A DNA stretch of 27,527 nt from a virus: positions 1-27,527 of the IMG/VR virus record IMGVR_UViG_3300046002_001911; one strand, given 5' to 3'. Below the pieces are notes generated by a model. It saw nothing but the letters and a program-made list of their open reading frames with translations, ran no database searches and had not been told where the DNA came from. This document shows, piece after piece, positions 15,700 to 21,294 of this stretch. The translations under genes were made by a program, and so were the position numbers. Every line of letters begins with the position of its first letter. Positions within the stretch are counted from its first letter, which is position 1.

Positions 15700-16190
15700 A
15701 AATATACGCAAAAATACACGCAGCCAAGCAAGAGATAGGAGTAGTTAAAAAGAACGCTAAGAACCCACACTTTAAAAATACTTATGCTGATTTAAACGCA
15801 TTAATTGACGCAGTTGAACCGATACTATTAGAAAAGGGTTTAATACTCTTACAACCGATAAAAGATGGTAAAGTCTTCACGCAGATAATAGACATTGATA
15901 ACGGTGAAATGATTGAAAGTAATATAGATTTAAGCCCTAACTTAACTGCGCAGGCTCTTGGTTCGCAAATAACCTATTTTCGCAGGTACCAAATTTCGGC
16001 GATTTTATCGTTACAATCTGACGACGATGACGGTCAAAAAGCAAGCGCGCCGCAACGTAAACAAACTATTGACAACGCACGTTTTGAGAAAGCCTTAGAG
16101 ACTATTAAACAAGGTACTTACTCGATTCATTTGTTAAAATCTACTTTTGAATTAAGTGATTTACAGGAAAAAGCATTACTAATTTTATAA
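15696..16190 (+). CDS. erf: Erf-family single-strand DNA annealing protein
   Basis: A 164-residue protein with the hallmarks of Erf recombinases: KNPHFKNTYADLNALIDAVE (about 22-41), then EKGLILLQP, and the core ALGSQITYFRRYQISAILSL followed by an acidic SDDDDG (about 89-114). Erf proteins anneal complementary single strands in phage recombination and genome circularisation. The protein is shorter than the 200-odd residues common in the family, with only a small C-terminal helical part after the core, so the usual C-terminal domain may be reduced. It sits in the early operon, before replication genes, and starts inside the preceding stop. Confidence 0.88.
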   Translation: MKIYAKIHAAKQEIGVVKKNAKNPHFKNTYADLNALIDAVEPILLEKGLILLQPIKDGKVFTQIIDIDNGEMIESNIDLSPNLTAQALGSQITYFRRYQISAILSLQSDDDDGQKASAPQRKQTIDNARFEKALETIKQGTYSIHLLKSTFELSDLQEKALLIL

Positions 16191-16201
16191 ATAACTAAAA
16201 G

Positions 16202-16423
16202 ATGAGCGCAGCAGGAAGAGAATTTCTACACTTCAGAATGGAAGAGGAACAATATAGACAACTAGAAGACGAGCAAAGAAACGCTTTAAATATCTACAAA
16301 GTTGAAGTAGATGGTATAGACTACTCAAATGATGAGATTTGGGCCGCATTAAAAAAGAAGTCAACAAAGGCATACATTGACCTAAAAAATAGAGAATACG
16401 ACCTAAGACACGATGTAAGATGA
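16202..16423 (+). CDS. Hypothetical early protein
   Basis: A 73-residue, highly charged, helical protein (FRMEEEQYRQLEDEQRNAL). The centre has VEVDGIDYSNDEIWAALKKK and the end is basic. No recognised domain. It follows the erf gene by 11 bp and its stop overlaps the next start (ATGA at 16420-16423). Confidence 0.6.
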   Translation: MSAAGREFLHFRMEEEQYRQLEDEQRNALNIYKVEVDGIDYSNDEIWAALKKKSTKAYIDLKNREYDLRHDVR

Positions 16424-16545
16424 GAGAGTTCCAAGACGACAAAAATATAAAAGAAATGAAGTTCCTATTAAAATTATTCTTAACAATAATAGGATTAGTA
16501 GGAATAATGATAGGGTTAACAGTTTACGAAATACTTACAAAATGA
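16420..16545 (+). CDS. Small single-pass membrane protein
   Basis: A 41-residue protein. A charged N-terminus (MREFQDDKNIKEMK) is followed by one hydrophobic segment of about 22 residues (LLKLFLTIIGLVGIMIGLTV) and a short polar end. It is framed by ATGA overlaps with both neighbours (16420-16423 and 16542-16545), which supports this start over the in-frame ATG at codon 13. Small early membrane proteins in phages often alter the host envelope or exclude other phages; here that is only a possibility. Confidence 0.6.
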   Translation: MREFQDDKNIKEMKFLLKLFLTIIGLVGIMIGLTVYEILTK

Positions 16546-16715
16546 AAAGACAACTTAAAAAGAATATAATAGATTTTAGTGAAATAGACCTTACTAATAT
16601 CTTAATGATTACAGAAAATAACGGTTTAAAAGATGACGCTAACAGCCTTGTAAAATTAGCCTTTGAATTAATTAATAGATTAGTAGAAGCGGATTTAAAA
16701 ATATTGAAACCATGA
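16542..16715 (+). CDS. Small hypothetical helical protein
   Basis: A 57-residue protein (begins MKRQLKKNIIDFSEIDLTN) with a basic start and an amphipathic helical C-terminal half (SLVKLAFELINRLVEADLKI). No known family. ATGA overlaps on both sides make it a firm operon member in spite of its size. Confidence 0.6.
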   Translation: MKRQLKKNIIDFSEIDLTNILMITENNGLKDDANSLVKLAFELINRLVEADLKILKP

Positions 16716-16936
16716 AAACAGCAATACAACATTTGATACATTCATTTGAAAATGATAAGATGCAGTCAACGTATTCAAAGGAACAGATTTTAAATTTATT
16801 AAATTTTATGTTAGAACAAGAGAAGCAACAGATTATAGAAGCCCACGGAAATAAACTAAGGAAATCTAAGGGGGTAACTAATTACGAATATTGGTTAAGC
16901 GGTGAAGAGTATTACAAAGAAACCTTTAAACCATGA
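16712..16936 (+). CDS. Small phage protein, paralogue of the gene at 17672
   Basis: A 74-residue helical protein. It shares with the protein at 17672-17887 the block EKQQIIEA and the C-terminal pattern E.YY.ETFK, and a similar N-terminal part (KTA...). The family with MEKQQIIEA and a YYNETF end is widespread in Bacteroidetes phages; its function is unknown to me. Overlaps both neighbours by 4 bp. Two diverged copies less than 1 kb apart show a local duplication. Confidence 0.65.
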   Translation: MKTAIQHLIHSFENDKMQSTYSKEQILNLLNFMLEQEKQQIIEAHGNKLRKSKGVTNYEYWLSGEEYYKETFKP

Positions 16937-17238
16937 AAATGAAACCAAGAATTAAGATAGATTTAGAAGACGATATAAGCATTTTAAAAAGAAACGAAGA
17001 CTGGAGGTCTATTGATATAGTAATAAACGAATTTACACTAATAAAAAAAGAGATGACAGCTAAAGAGAAATCGGAACACCTGATAAGACAAATGACAGTA
17101 GACTTTAATATTGACTACGACCAGAGCATATTGTGCGCTTTGATATGTTGTGATGAGGTTTTAGAACACTTACAGCTTCACGACATCGTTATGATAGATT
17201 ATTGGGATAGGGTTAAATTAGAATTAGAGAAACTATGA
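16933..17238 (+). CDS. Hypothetical early protein
   Basis: A 101-residue acidic protein with mixed helices (IDIVINEFTLIKKEMTAKEK; the middle has QMTVDFNIDYDQSILCALIC, then HDIVMIDYWDRVKLELEKL). A Cys-Cys pair lies in ALICCDEV. No family is known to me. Two ATGs lie at codons 1 and 3; I keep the first because it overlaps the previous stop as ATGA. It overlaps the next gene by 4 bp. Confidence 0.6.
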   Translation: MKMKPRIKIDLEDDISILKRNEDWRSIDIVINEFTLIKKEMTAKEKSEHLIRQMTVDFNIDYDQSILCALICCDEVLEHLQLHDIVMIDYWDRVKLELEKL

Positions 17239-17495
17239 TAACAGAATATTGTTTAGTAGGGTGCAAAGAAACGCATCACCATAAAAATTGCAGCGAGTAT
17301 ACAACAGGAATAGACTACGTTAAGCCAAACTTCTTAGAAGCTAAGCAAGTTATTGCACGCGCTGGATACGCTAATTTGATAAGTACATTAAATATTTACA
17401 CAATTATAGAAACTTATAAGCAACAGTACAGAATCCAATGCGACAACGGTAAAGTGCATAATCTATCAAAGAAATTATTTTACAGTAAAATTTAA
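17235..17495 (+). CDS. Hypothetical Cys/His-containing protein
   Basis: An 86-residue protein. The start carries Cys6, Cys10, His14-16 and Cys19 (EYCLVGCKETHHHKNC), a cluster that could bind a metal such as zinc. The later part has an Ile/Tyr-rich helix (NIYTIIETYKQQYRIQCDNG) resembling small phage proteins that bind nucleic acid or host proteins. This is inference only. It starts within the preceding stop (ATGA) and ends 4 bp before the next gene. Confidence 0.6.
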   Translation: MITEYCLVGCKETHHHKNCSEYTTGIDYVKPNFLEAKQVIARAGYANLISTLNIYTIIETYKQQYRIQCDNGKVHNLSKKLFYSKI

Positions 17496-17499
17496 AGAC

Positions 17500-17679
17500 A
17501 TGGACAAAGAAATAGCATACATGAAATGGCTAAAACGGTTTAAACGTACTAGATTAATTCCATTAGATAGAAAACATAACGGGGGCATTCTAAGAAACAA
17601 ATACGAGCGTAAAGATAAGATAGCATTTAACAAGTGTTTAAATGGCTTAGAATGGTTTAAAAACAACGAATATGAATAA
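17500..17679 (+). CDS. Small basic hypothetical protein
   Basis: A 59-residue, strongly basic protein (begins MDKEIAYMKWLKRFKRTRLI, later ILRNKYERKDKIAFNKC). Positive charge suggests nucleic acid contact, but no fold is recognisable. It begins 4 bp after the previous stop, and its last 8 bp overlap the next gene, so the frame is supported by tight packing. Confidence 0.55.
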   Translation: MDKEIAYMKWLKRFKRTRLIPLDRKHNGGILRNKYERKDKIAFNKCLNGLEWFKNNEYE

Positions 17680-17887
17680 GACAGCAGTAGAATGGTTAGA
17701 AGAAAAGTGGCGTAACTACGATTTAAACCTAGGCAAGTCAGGATTTAATTTATTCCTTAAACAAGCAAAAGACATGGAAAAGCAACAGATAATTGAAGCC
17801 TTTGATACTGGTTTTAAAAAATGGAATGATGGAGTAGAAAATCATTTAAAATCAGAAGACTATTATAATGAAACATTTAAATCATGA
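17672..17887 (+). CDS. Small phage protein, paralogue of the gene at 16712
   Basis: A 71-residue helical protein, begins MNKTAVEWLEEKWRNYDL, with the block MEKQQIIEAFDTGFKKW and the end SEDYYNETFKS. This is the typical form of a very common, uncharacterised Bacteroidetes phage family. It resembles the protein at 16712 in the EKQQIIEA block and the C-terminus. It overlaps the upstream basic protein by 8 bp. The next 73 bp hold no convincing gene. Confidence 0.65.
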   Translation: MNKTAVEWLEEKWRNYDLNLGKSGFNLFLKQAKDMEKQQIIEAFDTGFKKWNDGVENHLKSEDYYNETFKS

Positions 17888-17960
17888 AATGTTATATTTT
17901 TATACAATAACCGAAAAAATTCCGATTATATACAAGAATACTACAATAAACTTTTAAAAC

Positions 17961-18257
17961 ATGAAACAGAAACTTACAGAACAAGAACAAAAATTGTTAT
18001 ACTTAAACGATAAAAAGTTTTACGATAGATTAATGGCTGAATCAATGGCAATGGCTCCTAGACTTAGAGATAACTATGAATTATTAAACAAAGTTTTTCC
18101 TAAATTTTATACAACGGACTTACTCAAAAAGTTAGATATGTTTTGCAATAGTTTATATTATTCTCAATCAGGTGAAAACTTAGCAGATGTGGCAGATGAA
18201 GAGATTTATAATGTAAAAAAGTTAGTAGAGTTTTTCGATAAAAGTTTTGAGTTATGA
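17961..18257 (+). CDS. Hypothetical early protein
   Basis: A 98-residue, mostly helical soluble protein (QKLTEQEQKLLYLNDKKFYD, later NVKKLVEFFDKSFEL). A Met-rich section, LMAESMAMAPRLRDNYE, is visible. No known family or motif. The start is the only ATG that makes sense after an A-rich leader. It overlaps the next gene by 4 bp (ATGA). Confidence 0.6.
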   Translation: MKQKLTEQEQKLLYLNDKKFYDRLMAESMAMAPRLRDNYELLNKVFPKFYTTDLLKKLDMFCNSLYYSQSGENLADVADEEIYNVKKLVEFFDKSFEL

Positions 18258-18562
18258 GTGGTGGAGCTTTCGAATATTCTCAATATAAAATTAGAGATAT
18301 TCACGAACATATCCAAAATGAATTGGATAAGCAAGGTCAAGAAAAACAAGTTGAATTTTGGAATAAAGAATACTTTGAGAAATACCCTGAGGCAAGATTT
18401 GAGGAAATTTATAGAGAAGACGTACAGCAAATATTTAAAGATGGTATTGAAGCGTTAAAGAAAGCTGAGGTATACGCTCAAAGGATTGATTGGTTTCTTT
18501 CAGGTGATGACGGAGAAGATAGTTTAGTTTCAAGACTGAAATCTGATTTAGAAAAGTTATAA
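18254..18562 (+). CDS. Conserved phage protein of unknown function (MSGG..Y type)
   Basis: A 102-residue protein of a type common in phages. The start MSGGAFEYSQYKIRDIHEHI and the end VYAQRIDWFLSGDDGEDSLV with a final helix are the marks I recognise. The function is not known to me. The middle is acidic and helical. It is the last gene of the early operon. Its stop codon lies within the first arm (18558-18563) of a large dyad that opens the noncoding region. Confidence 0.7.
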   Translation: MSGGAFEYSQYKIRDIHEHIQNELDKQGQEKQVEFWNKEYFEKYPEARFEEIYREDVQQIFKDGIEALKKAEVYAQRIDWFLSGDDGEDSLVSRLKSDLEKL

Positions 18563-18606
18563 CGACCGTATTAGCATCTGCGAAGTTGCGCTAATGAAGT
18601 GTTATA
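18558..18606 (+). repeat. Two-box dyad at the end of the early operon, attC-like in layout
   Basis: Outer arms TATAAC (18558-18563) and GTTATA (18601-18606). Unpaired spacers are 6 and 5 nt. Inner arms are ATTAGC (18570-18575) and GCTAAT (18590-18595), with a 14-nt loop. This two-stem layout with a central unpaired part and AAC/GTT at the outer boxes resembles integron attC sites. The full RYYYAAC/GTTRRRY consensus is not met and no integrase is present here. Confidence 0.6.
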
Positions 18607-18608
18607 GC

Positions 18609-18643
18609 GTGCCAAAATTAAAATTTATTTGTACTTTTGGCAC
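18609..18643 (+). repeat. Inverted repeat GTGCCAAAA/TTTTGGCAC
   Basis: Perfect 9-bp arms (18609-18617 and 18635-18643) with a 17-nt AT-rich loop. The arm sequence recurs in the dyad at 18742-18770, giving four copies of TTTGGCAC in alternating orientation in 162 bp. Confidence 0.8.
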
Positions 18644-18654
18644 ATACACATAGC

Positions 18655-18682
18655 TGCTTAATGCGTATTGTTCGGTTAAGCA
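18655..18682 (+). repeat. Inverted repeat TGCTTAA/TTAAGCA
   Basis: Perfect 7-bp arms (18655-18661 and 18676-18682) with a 14-nt loop, extended by AG/CT after one mismatch. Confidence 0.65.
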
Positions 18683-18686
18683 ACTG

Positions 18687-18736
18687 AATAGGGGGAGTAA
18701 AATAAACGCAATTATTTTGTCTAAGCTCCCCTTATT
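18687..18736 (+). repeat. Long hairpin with a G-run arm
   Basis: Arms AATAGGGGGAG (18687-18697) and CTCCCCTTATT (18726-18736) pair over 11 positions with one G-T. Inside, AAAATAA (18699-18705) pairs with TTATTTT (18712-18718) around the 6-nt loop acgcaa. A 6-nt bulge is at 18720-18725. There is no following T run, so it is not an ordinary terminator. Confidence 0.75.
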
Positions 18737-18741
18737 CTTAC

Positions 18742-18770
18742 TTTGGCACTATTATTCACTTAGTGCCAAA
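18742..18770 (+). repeat. Inverted repeat TTTGGCACTA/TAGTGCCAAA
   Basis: Perfect 10-bp arms (18742-18751 and 18761-18770) with a 9-nt loop. The arms carry the same TTTGGCAC word as the dyad at 18609-18643, in swapped order, so arms could pair across dyads as well. Confidence 0.8.
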
Positions 18771-18803
18771 ACACAAATACACTATAAACACAATCATTTG
18801 CCG

Positions 18804-18811
18804 TATATTTG
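18804..18811 (+). promoter_or_regulatory. Candidate -7 box TATATTTG, 3 nt before the lipoprotein start
   Basis: TATATTTG then tgc and ATG (18815). It fits TAnnTTTG; no TTG is visible at the usual -33 place. The transcript would be leaderless or nearly so. Confidence 0.45.
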
Positions 18812-18814
18812 TGC

Positions 18815-19009
18815 ATGAAATATTTACCAATCTTACTATTATTATCCTGTAATACCAGCGTTCACCAATACAACCTAGATAGTCAACGTAAAAGTATGCT
18901 GAAATATGACAAGCAAAGCATACGTAAACAGCAGAATATAAGAGATGGGAGAGGTAAAACACTATTTAGAATTAATATAAATAAGAGTAAAAAGATTATA
19001 ATTAGATAA
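18815..19009 (+). CDS. Small lipoprotein
   Basis: A 64-residue protein with a lipoprotein signal: MKYLPILLLLSCNTSVHQ, where a short basic start, a Leu-rich stretch and LLSC form a lipobox with Cys12. The mature protein is short and basic (RKSMLKYDKQSIRKQQNIRD) and would be anchored in the envelope. I use ATG 18815 rather than the upstream TTG (18809), since it gives the cleaner signal. The gene stands alone within the noncoding region, with its own -7 box and terminator. Phage and prophage lipoproteins may block receptors against other phages or alter the host; this is inference. Confidence 0.65.
   Translation: MKYLPILLLLSCNTSVHQYNLDSQRKSMLKYDKQSIRKQQNIRDGRGKTLFRININKSKKIIIR
18957..18984 (+). 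repeat. 28-nt dispersed repeat, copy 2
   Basis: Matches 3369-3396 at 27 of 28 positions. Here it lies within the 3' coding part of the lipoprotein gene, so it is read as codons, whereas copy 1 is intergenic. A weaker relative is at 15160-15180 (19 of 21 positions). Confidence 0.65.
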
Positions 19010-19038
19010 TCCTGCTATTAATTTAGTAGGATTTTTTG
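19008..19038 (+). terminator. Intrinsic terminator of the lipoprotein gene
   Basis: AATCCT (19008-19013) pairs with AGGATT (19028-19033); a G-T and then CTA/TAG continue the stem inside. A T run follows. The left arm overlaps the stop codon. Confidence 0.8.
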
Positions 19039-19055
19039 TTTTATGCCACATAAAT

Positions 19056-19390
19056 AGTAATCTTTTTTATTTTTTAGTAATCTTTTTGAAAGTAAAAGAT
19101 TCTTAGTGGTAGCAAGGGTTTACAAAAAAGCAGTAATCTTTCTAAAAAAAAAGATTCTTAGTGGTACCTAAGCGTAGAGGGCAATAGTAATCTTTTTTGG
19201 CTAAAATCGCTACCTTTTTATATATAATACCCAAAAAACCCGAAAAAAAAAAGTTGAAAAACACGAAAAAACATTACTATTCGTCTGTATCCTTAGGTAC
19301 CACTAAGAATCTTTTTAAAAAAAAAGATTACTATGAAACACAAAAAGATTTTTTCACCCTCTTAGCCTTAGGTACCACTAAGAATCTTTT
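19056..19390 (+). repeat. Mixed direct and inverted repeat array, candidate replication origin
   Basis: Two repeated words are interleaved. Word A, AGTAATCTTT, is at 19056, 19076, 19132 and 19186, and inverted at 19321-19332, with a one-mismatch inverted copy near 19266-19280. Word B is a 24-bp sequence containing GATTCTTAGTGGTACC. It is at 19149-19172, and its exact reverse complement is at 19292-19315 and 19367-19390. A shorter copy is at 19094-19111. Long A and T runs lie between. The array precedes the SF3 helicase gene, where phage origins often lie. No convincing gene is present. Confidence 0.75.
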
Positions 19391-19420
19391 TTTTTATAGG
19401 TAAAATAAATGATAAAATTA

Positions 19421-19450
19421 TTGTCAATTAAAATATTATACTTACTTTTG
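19421..19450 (+). promoter_or_regulatory. Promoter of the SF3 helicase gene, near consensus
   Basis: TTG (19421-19423), 19 bp, TACTTTTG (19443-19450), which fits TTG-N19-TAnnTTTG. The expected start is near 19455, giving a leader of about 95 nt before ATG 19551. Confidence 0.75.
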
Positions 19451-19454
19451 TAAA

Positions 19455-19533
19455 AGTTGAGCCATGCAGGGCTATAAAGATATTTAACGAGTTGGTGGAG
19501 GAACTGCATTTCTGAAGCCGCTCGTTTTTTTTT
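19455..19533 (+). ncRNA. Structured leader RNA, probable attenuator or small RNA
   Basis: Hairpin 1: AGCC (19460-19463)/GGCT (19470-19473) with the 6-nt loop ATGCAG. Hairpin 2 is the terminator at 19486, whose top is AGGAA/TTTCT with the loop CTGCA. The loop of hairpin 1 is the exact complement of CTGCAT (19504-19509), so the two can kiss. AACTGCAT (19502-19509) is also the complement of ATGCAGTT (19543-19550), which touches the start codon. A short frame, MQGYKDI, opens at 19464. The RNA could be a leader attenuator or a free small RNA of about 79 nt. Confidence 0.6.
19486..19533 (+). terminator. Intrinsic terminator within the SF3 helicase leader
   Basis: AACGAG (19486-19491) pairs with CTCGTT (19521-19526), then GG/CC (19494-19495 and 19518-19519) and AGGAA/TTTCT inside, around the loop CTGCA. 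Nine Ts end at 19533. It lies only 18 bp before the ATG and downstream of the promoter, so it would stop the gene's own transcript unless overcome. Confidence 0.75.
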
Positions 19534-19550
19534 AATTAATAAATGCAGTT

Positions 19551-20948
19551 ATGATTAACAATTTAATTAATCCAGAAGATAAATTCTGGAGTTCAAACCA
19601 AGATGGTAAAGTATCATTGAATAACTTTAAATTTAAAAGGTTTTTAGAGATGCATGATTTCTTTAAAAACAAACCTAACGAAAACAGCTCTTTTAATATA
19701 ATCAAAAAGAATGGTATTTTTTTAGAGATTCAAGATGAAACAGATATTAAAGATTTTGTTTTAACTTATGTATTAAAGAATAATTTAGGTGAAGATGTAT
19801 ATAATCTTCTTACTACTCGTTTAACAATATTTAAACGTGACTATTTAAGCATGATAGAAAGTAAAAAAATAGATATATTAAAAGATACTAAAGATATAGC
19901 TTATTTATTTTATAAAAATGGAGTAGTTGAAGTTAAAAAAGATAGTCAGGAGCTAAAAGATTATGCTAACTACGGTTTATCAATATGGAAAGACCAAATA
20001 ATAAATAGAAACTATATTGAAAGCGACCACCACGATAGCGAGTTTAGAACTTTTATATGGAAGATTTCAGGCGAGAATGTAGATAGATATAATACGTTTC
20101 AAAGTGTAATAGGTTACTTAGTACATTCTTATAAATCAAATGGTAATAATAAAGCTATTATTTTAAATGATGAAATGATAAGTGATGAGCCAAATGGAAG
20201 GAGCGGCAAGGGTTTATTTTGGAACGCTTTAAAGCACATGAAAAAAGTACAGTCTATTGATGGTAAACAATTTTCTTTTGCGGGTGATTTTCCATATCAA
20301 TCTGTAAAAACTGACTGCCAAGTATTAGTATTTGATGACGTTAAAAGGAATTTCTTATTTGAAAATTTATTTAGTGTAATTACAGAAGGTATAGAAATTA
20401 CCTACAAAGGTAAAGATACTATTAAATTACCTGTAGAAGATTCACCAAAGATTCTAATTACTACAAATTACACGATTAAAGGAACGGGAGGTTCTCACGA
20501 TGCTAGGAAGTTTGAAGTTGAATTAAGTACATTCTTTAATTCAGGACATACTCCGATTGATTTCTTTAAGCATTATCTTTTTAACGATTGGGACAAATTA
20601 GAATGGGCAAGGTTTGACTGCTACATTATTGAATGTATAAAAAAGTATCTTAATTTTGGATTAATGAATTATGAAAGCATATCTTTACCGTTCAAAAAAT
20701 TTGAATTAGAAATAACCAAAGGACTATTTGAAATAATACAAACTTTGAAAAGTAATGAGTGGATTGTCTTTGATGACTTTTATAATTTATATATTCAGAA
20801 CGTAGTTAAGAAGTGGGATGCGCAAACAAAAAATACAGTTACTAGGAACTTAAAAAAATATATTGCATTCTATAAATATAAATATGAAGAGATTGTAAAT
20901 AATGGTGTTAAAAAATTTAAAATAATTAGAGATGCAGCAACTAACTAA
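19551..20948 (+). CDS. SF3-type replicative helicase (D5/primase-helicase-like)
   Basis: A 465-residue protein with superfamily 3 helicase motifs. Walker A lies in EPNGRSGKG (Gly216 to Lys220), Walker B in VLVFDDVKRN (Asp262, Asp263), and a motif C/sensor in ILITTNYTIKG (Asn306), followed by the conserved GGSHDARKFEVELS with its Arg. Such helicases melt origins and drive phage or plasmid replication. Residues 1-190 show no recognisable primase motifs; a separate primase or a very diverged domain must be assumed. The C-terminal 130 residues are helical and may be a winged-helix DNA-binding part. It is the first gene after the repeat array, under a leader with a terminator, and overlaps the next gene by 17 bp. 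Confidence 0.85.
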   Translation: MINNLINPEDKFWSSNQDGKVSLNNFKFKRFLEMHDFFKNKPNENSSFNIIKKNGIFLEIQDETDIKDFVLTYVLKNNLGEDVYNLLTTRLTIFKRDYLSMIESKKIDILKDTKDIAYLFYKNGVVEVKKDSQELKDYANYGLSIWKDQIINRNYIESDHHDSEFRTFIWKISGENVDRYNTFQSVIGYLVHSYKSNGNNKAIILNDEMISDEPNGRSGKGLFWNALKHMKKVQSIDGKQFSFAGDFPYQSVKTDCQVLVFDDVKRNFLFENLFSVITEGIEITYKGKDTIKLPVEDSPKILITTNYTIKGTGGSHDARKFEVELSTFFNSGHTPIDFFKHYLFNDWDKLEWARFDCYIIECIKKYLNFGLMNYESISLPFKKFELEITKGLFEIIQTLKSNEWIVFDDFYNLYIQNVVKKWDAQTKNTVTRNLKKYIAFYKYKYEEIVNNGVKKFKIIRDAATN

Positions 20949-21294
20949 ACCAAAATGTATAATACTAAACACTCCTTTCATATCCATTAAAGAGGAATTA
21001 GCTAAACAGTATATTGAATTATCAGAACATGAAAAGATAAACGGTAATTTAAGAACTGAAATAGATATTAATACAGCATTCCATTACATAAAGAATTTAG
21101 CCTTTAGGACTGAAGCTACGCTATTAAAACAACAATCTAAAGACGTAGACACAAAGATTATAGAAAACACGTTAAAACGGCTTATGTTTATTCAATATCA
21201 GTTTAGCAAGTTAGACGTAGAAATTCAAACTTTGAAAAGACAAAATCAATTACTAGAAGAGAAGTTGAATTATTTTAAATCTCAATTCAAATGA
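20932..21294 (+). CDS. Hypothetical coiled-coil protein between two helicases
   Basis: A 120-residue protein with a long helical C-terminal half (IQTLKRQNQLLEEKLNYFK) that should form a coiled coil. The N-terminus has a short hydrophobic stretch (KPKCIILNTPFISIKEEL). No known family. It overlaps the SF3 helicase gene by 17 bp and the next helicase gene by 4 bp, so it likely works with them, for instance as a loader or clamp; this is only inference from position. Confidence 0.6.
   Translation: MQQLTKPKCIILNTPFISIKEELAKQYIELSEHEKINGNLRTEIDINTAFHYIKNLAFRTEATLLKQQSKDVDTKIIENTLKRLMFIQYQFSKLDVEIQTLKRQNQLLEEKLNYFKSQFK

Larger units (their letters stand above)
18563..18814 (+). other. Noncoding, hairpin-rich region (252 bp)
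   Basis: No reasonable gene on either strand. Most of it is occupied by four inverted repeats plus the rest of the dyad at 18558-18606; then 33 bp of AT-rich sequence lead to the lipoprotein -7 box. With 19010-19550 it forms the main noncoding zone of the window. Confidence 0.8.
19010..19550 (+). other. Noncoding region between lipoprotein and SF3 helicase (541 bp)
   Basis: Contains the lipoprotein terminator, the mixed repeat array, the helicase promoter and the structured leader. Long A and T runs occur (for example 19241-19252). A 68-codon frame at 19197 is judged a by-product of the repeats. Confidence 0.8.

Noticed and set aside
17884-17960. Short frames after the gene at 17672, including a 22-codon ATG frame and a longer frame without ATG that reads KNSDYIQEYYNKLLKHE
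   Set aside because: No start codon or support for the longer frame, and the ATG frames are very short. It could be a remnant of a gene, but I cannot support it.
18258-18458. Overlapping 66-codon + frame within the MSGG-type gene
   Set aside because: The main frame has a recognisable conserved protein and an ATGA overlap with its neighbour. The other frame is a shadow.
19056-19390. CRISPR array
   Set aside because: Repeats are in both orientations, irregularly spaced, and no unique spacers of constant length occur. No cas genes are present.
19197-19403. 68-codon frame on the + strand within the repeat array
   Set aside because: It needs a TTG start and its repeated LGTTKNLF segments simply translate the inverted DNA repeats. 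Lysine runs come from A tracts. I treat the region as noncoding.
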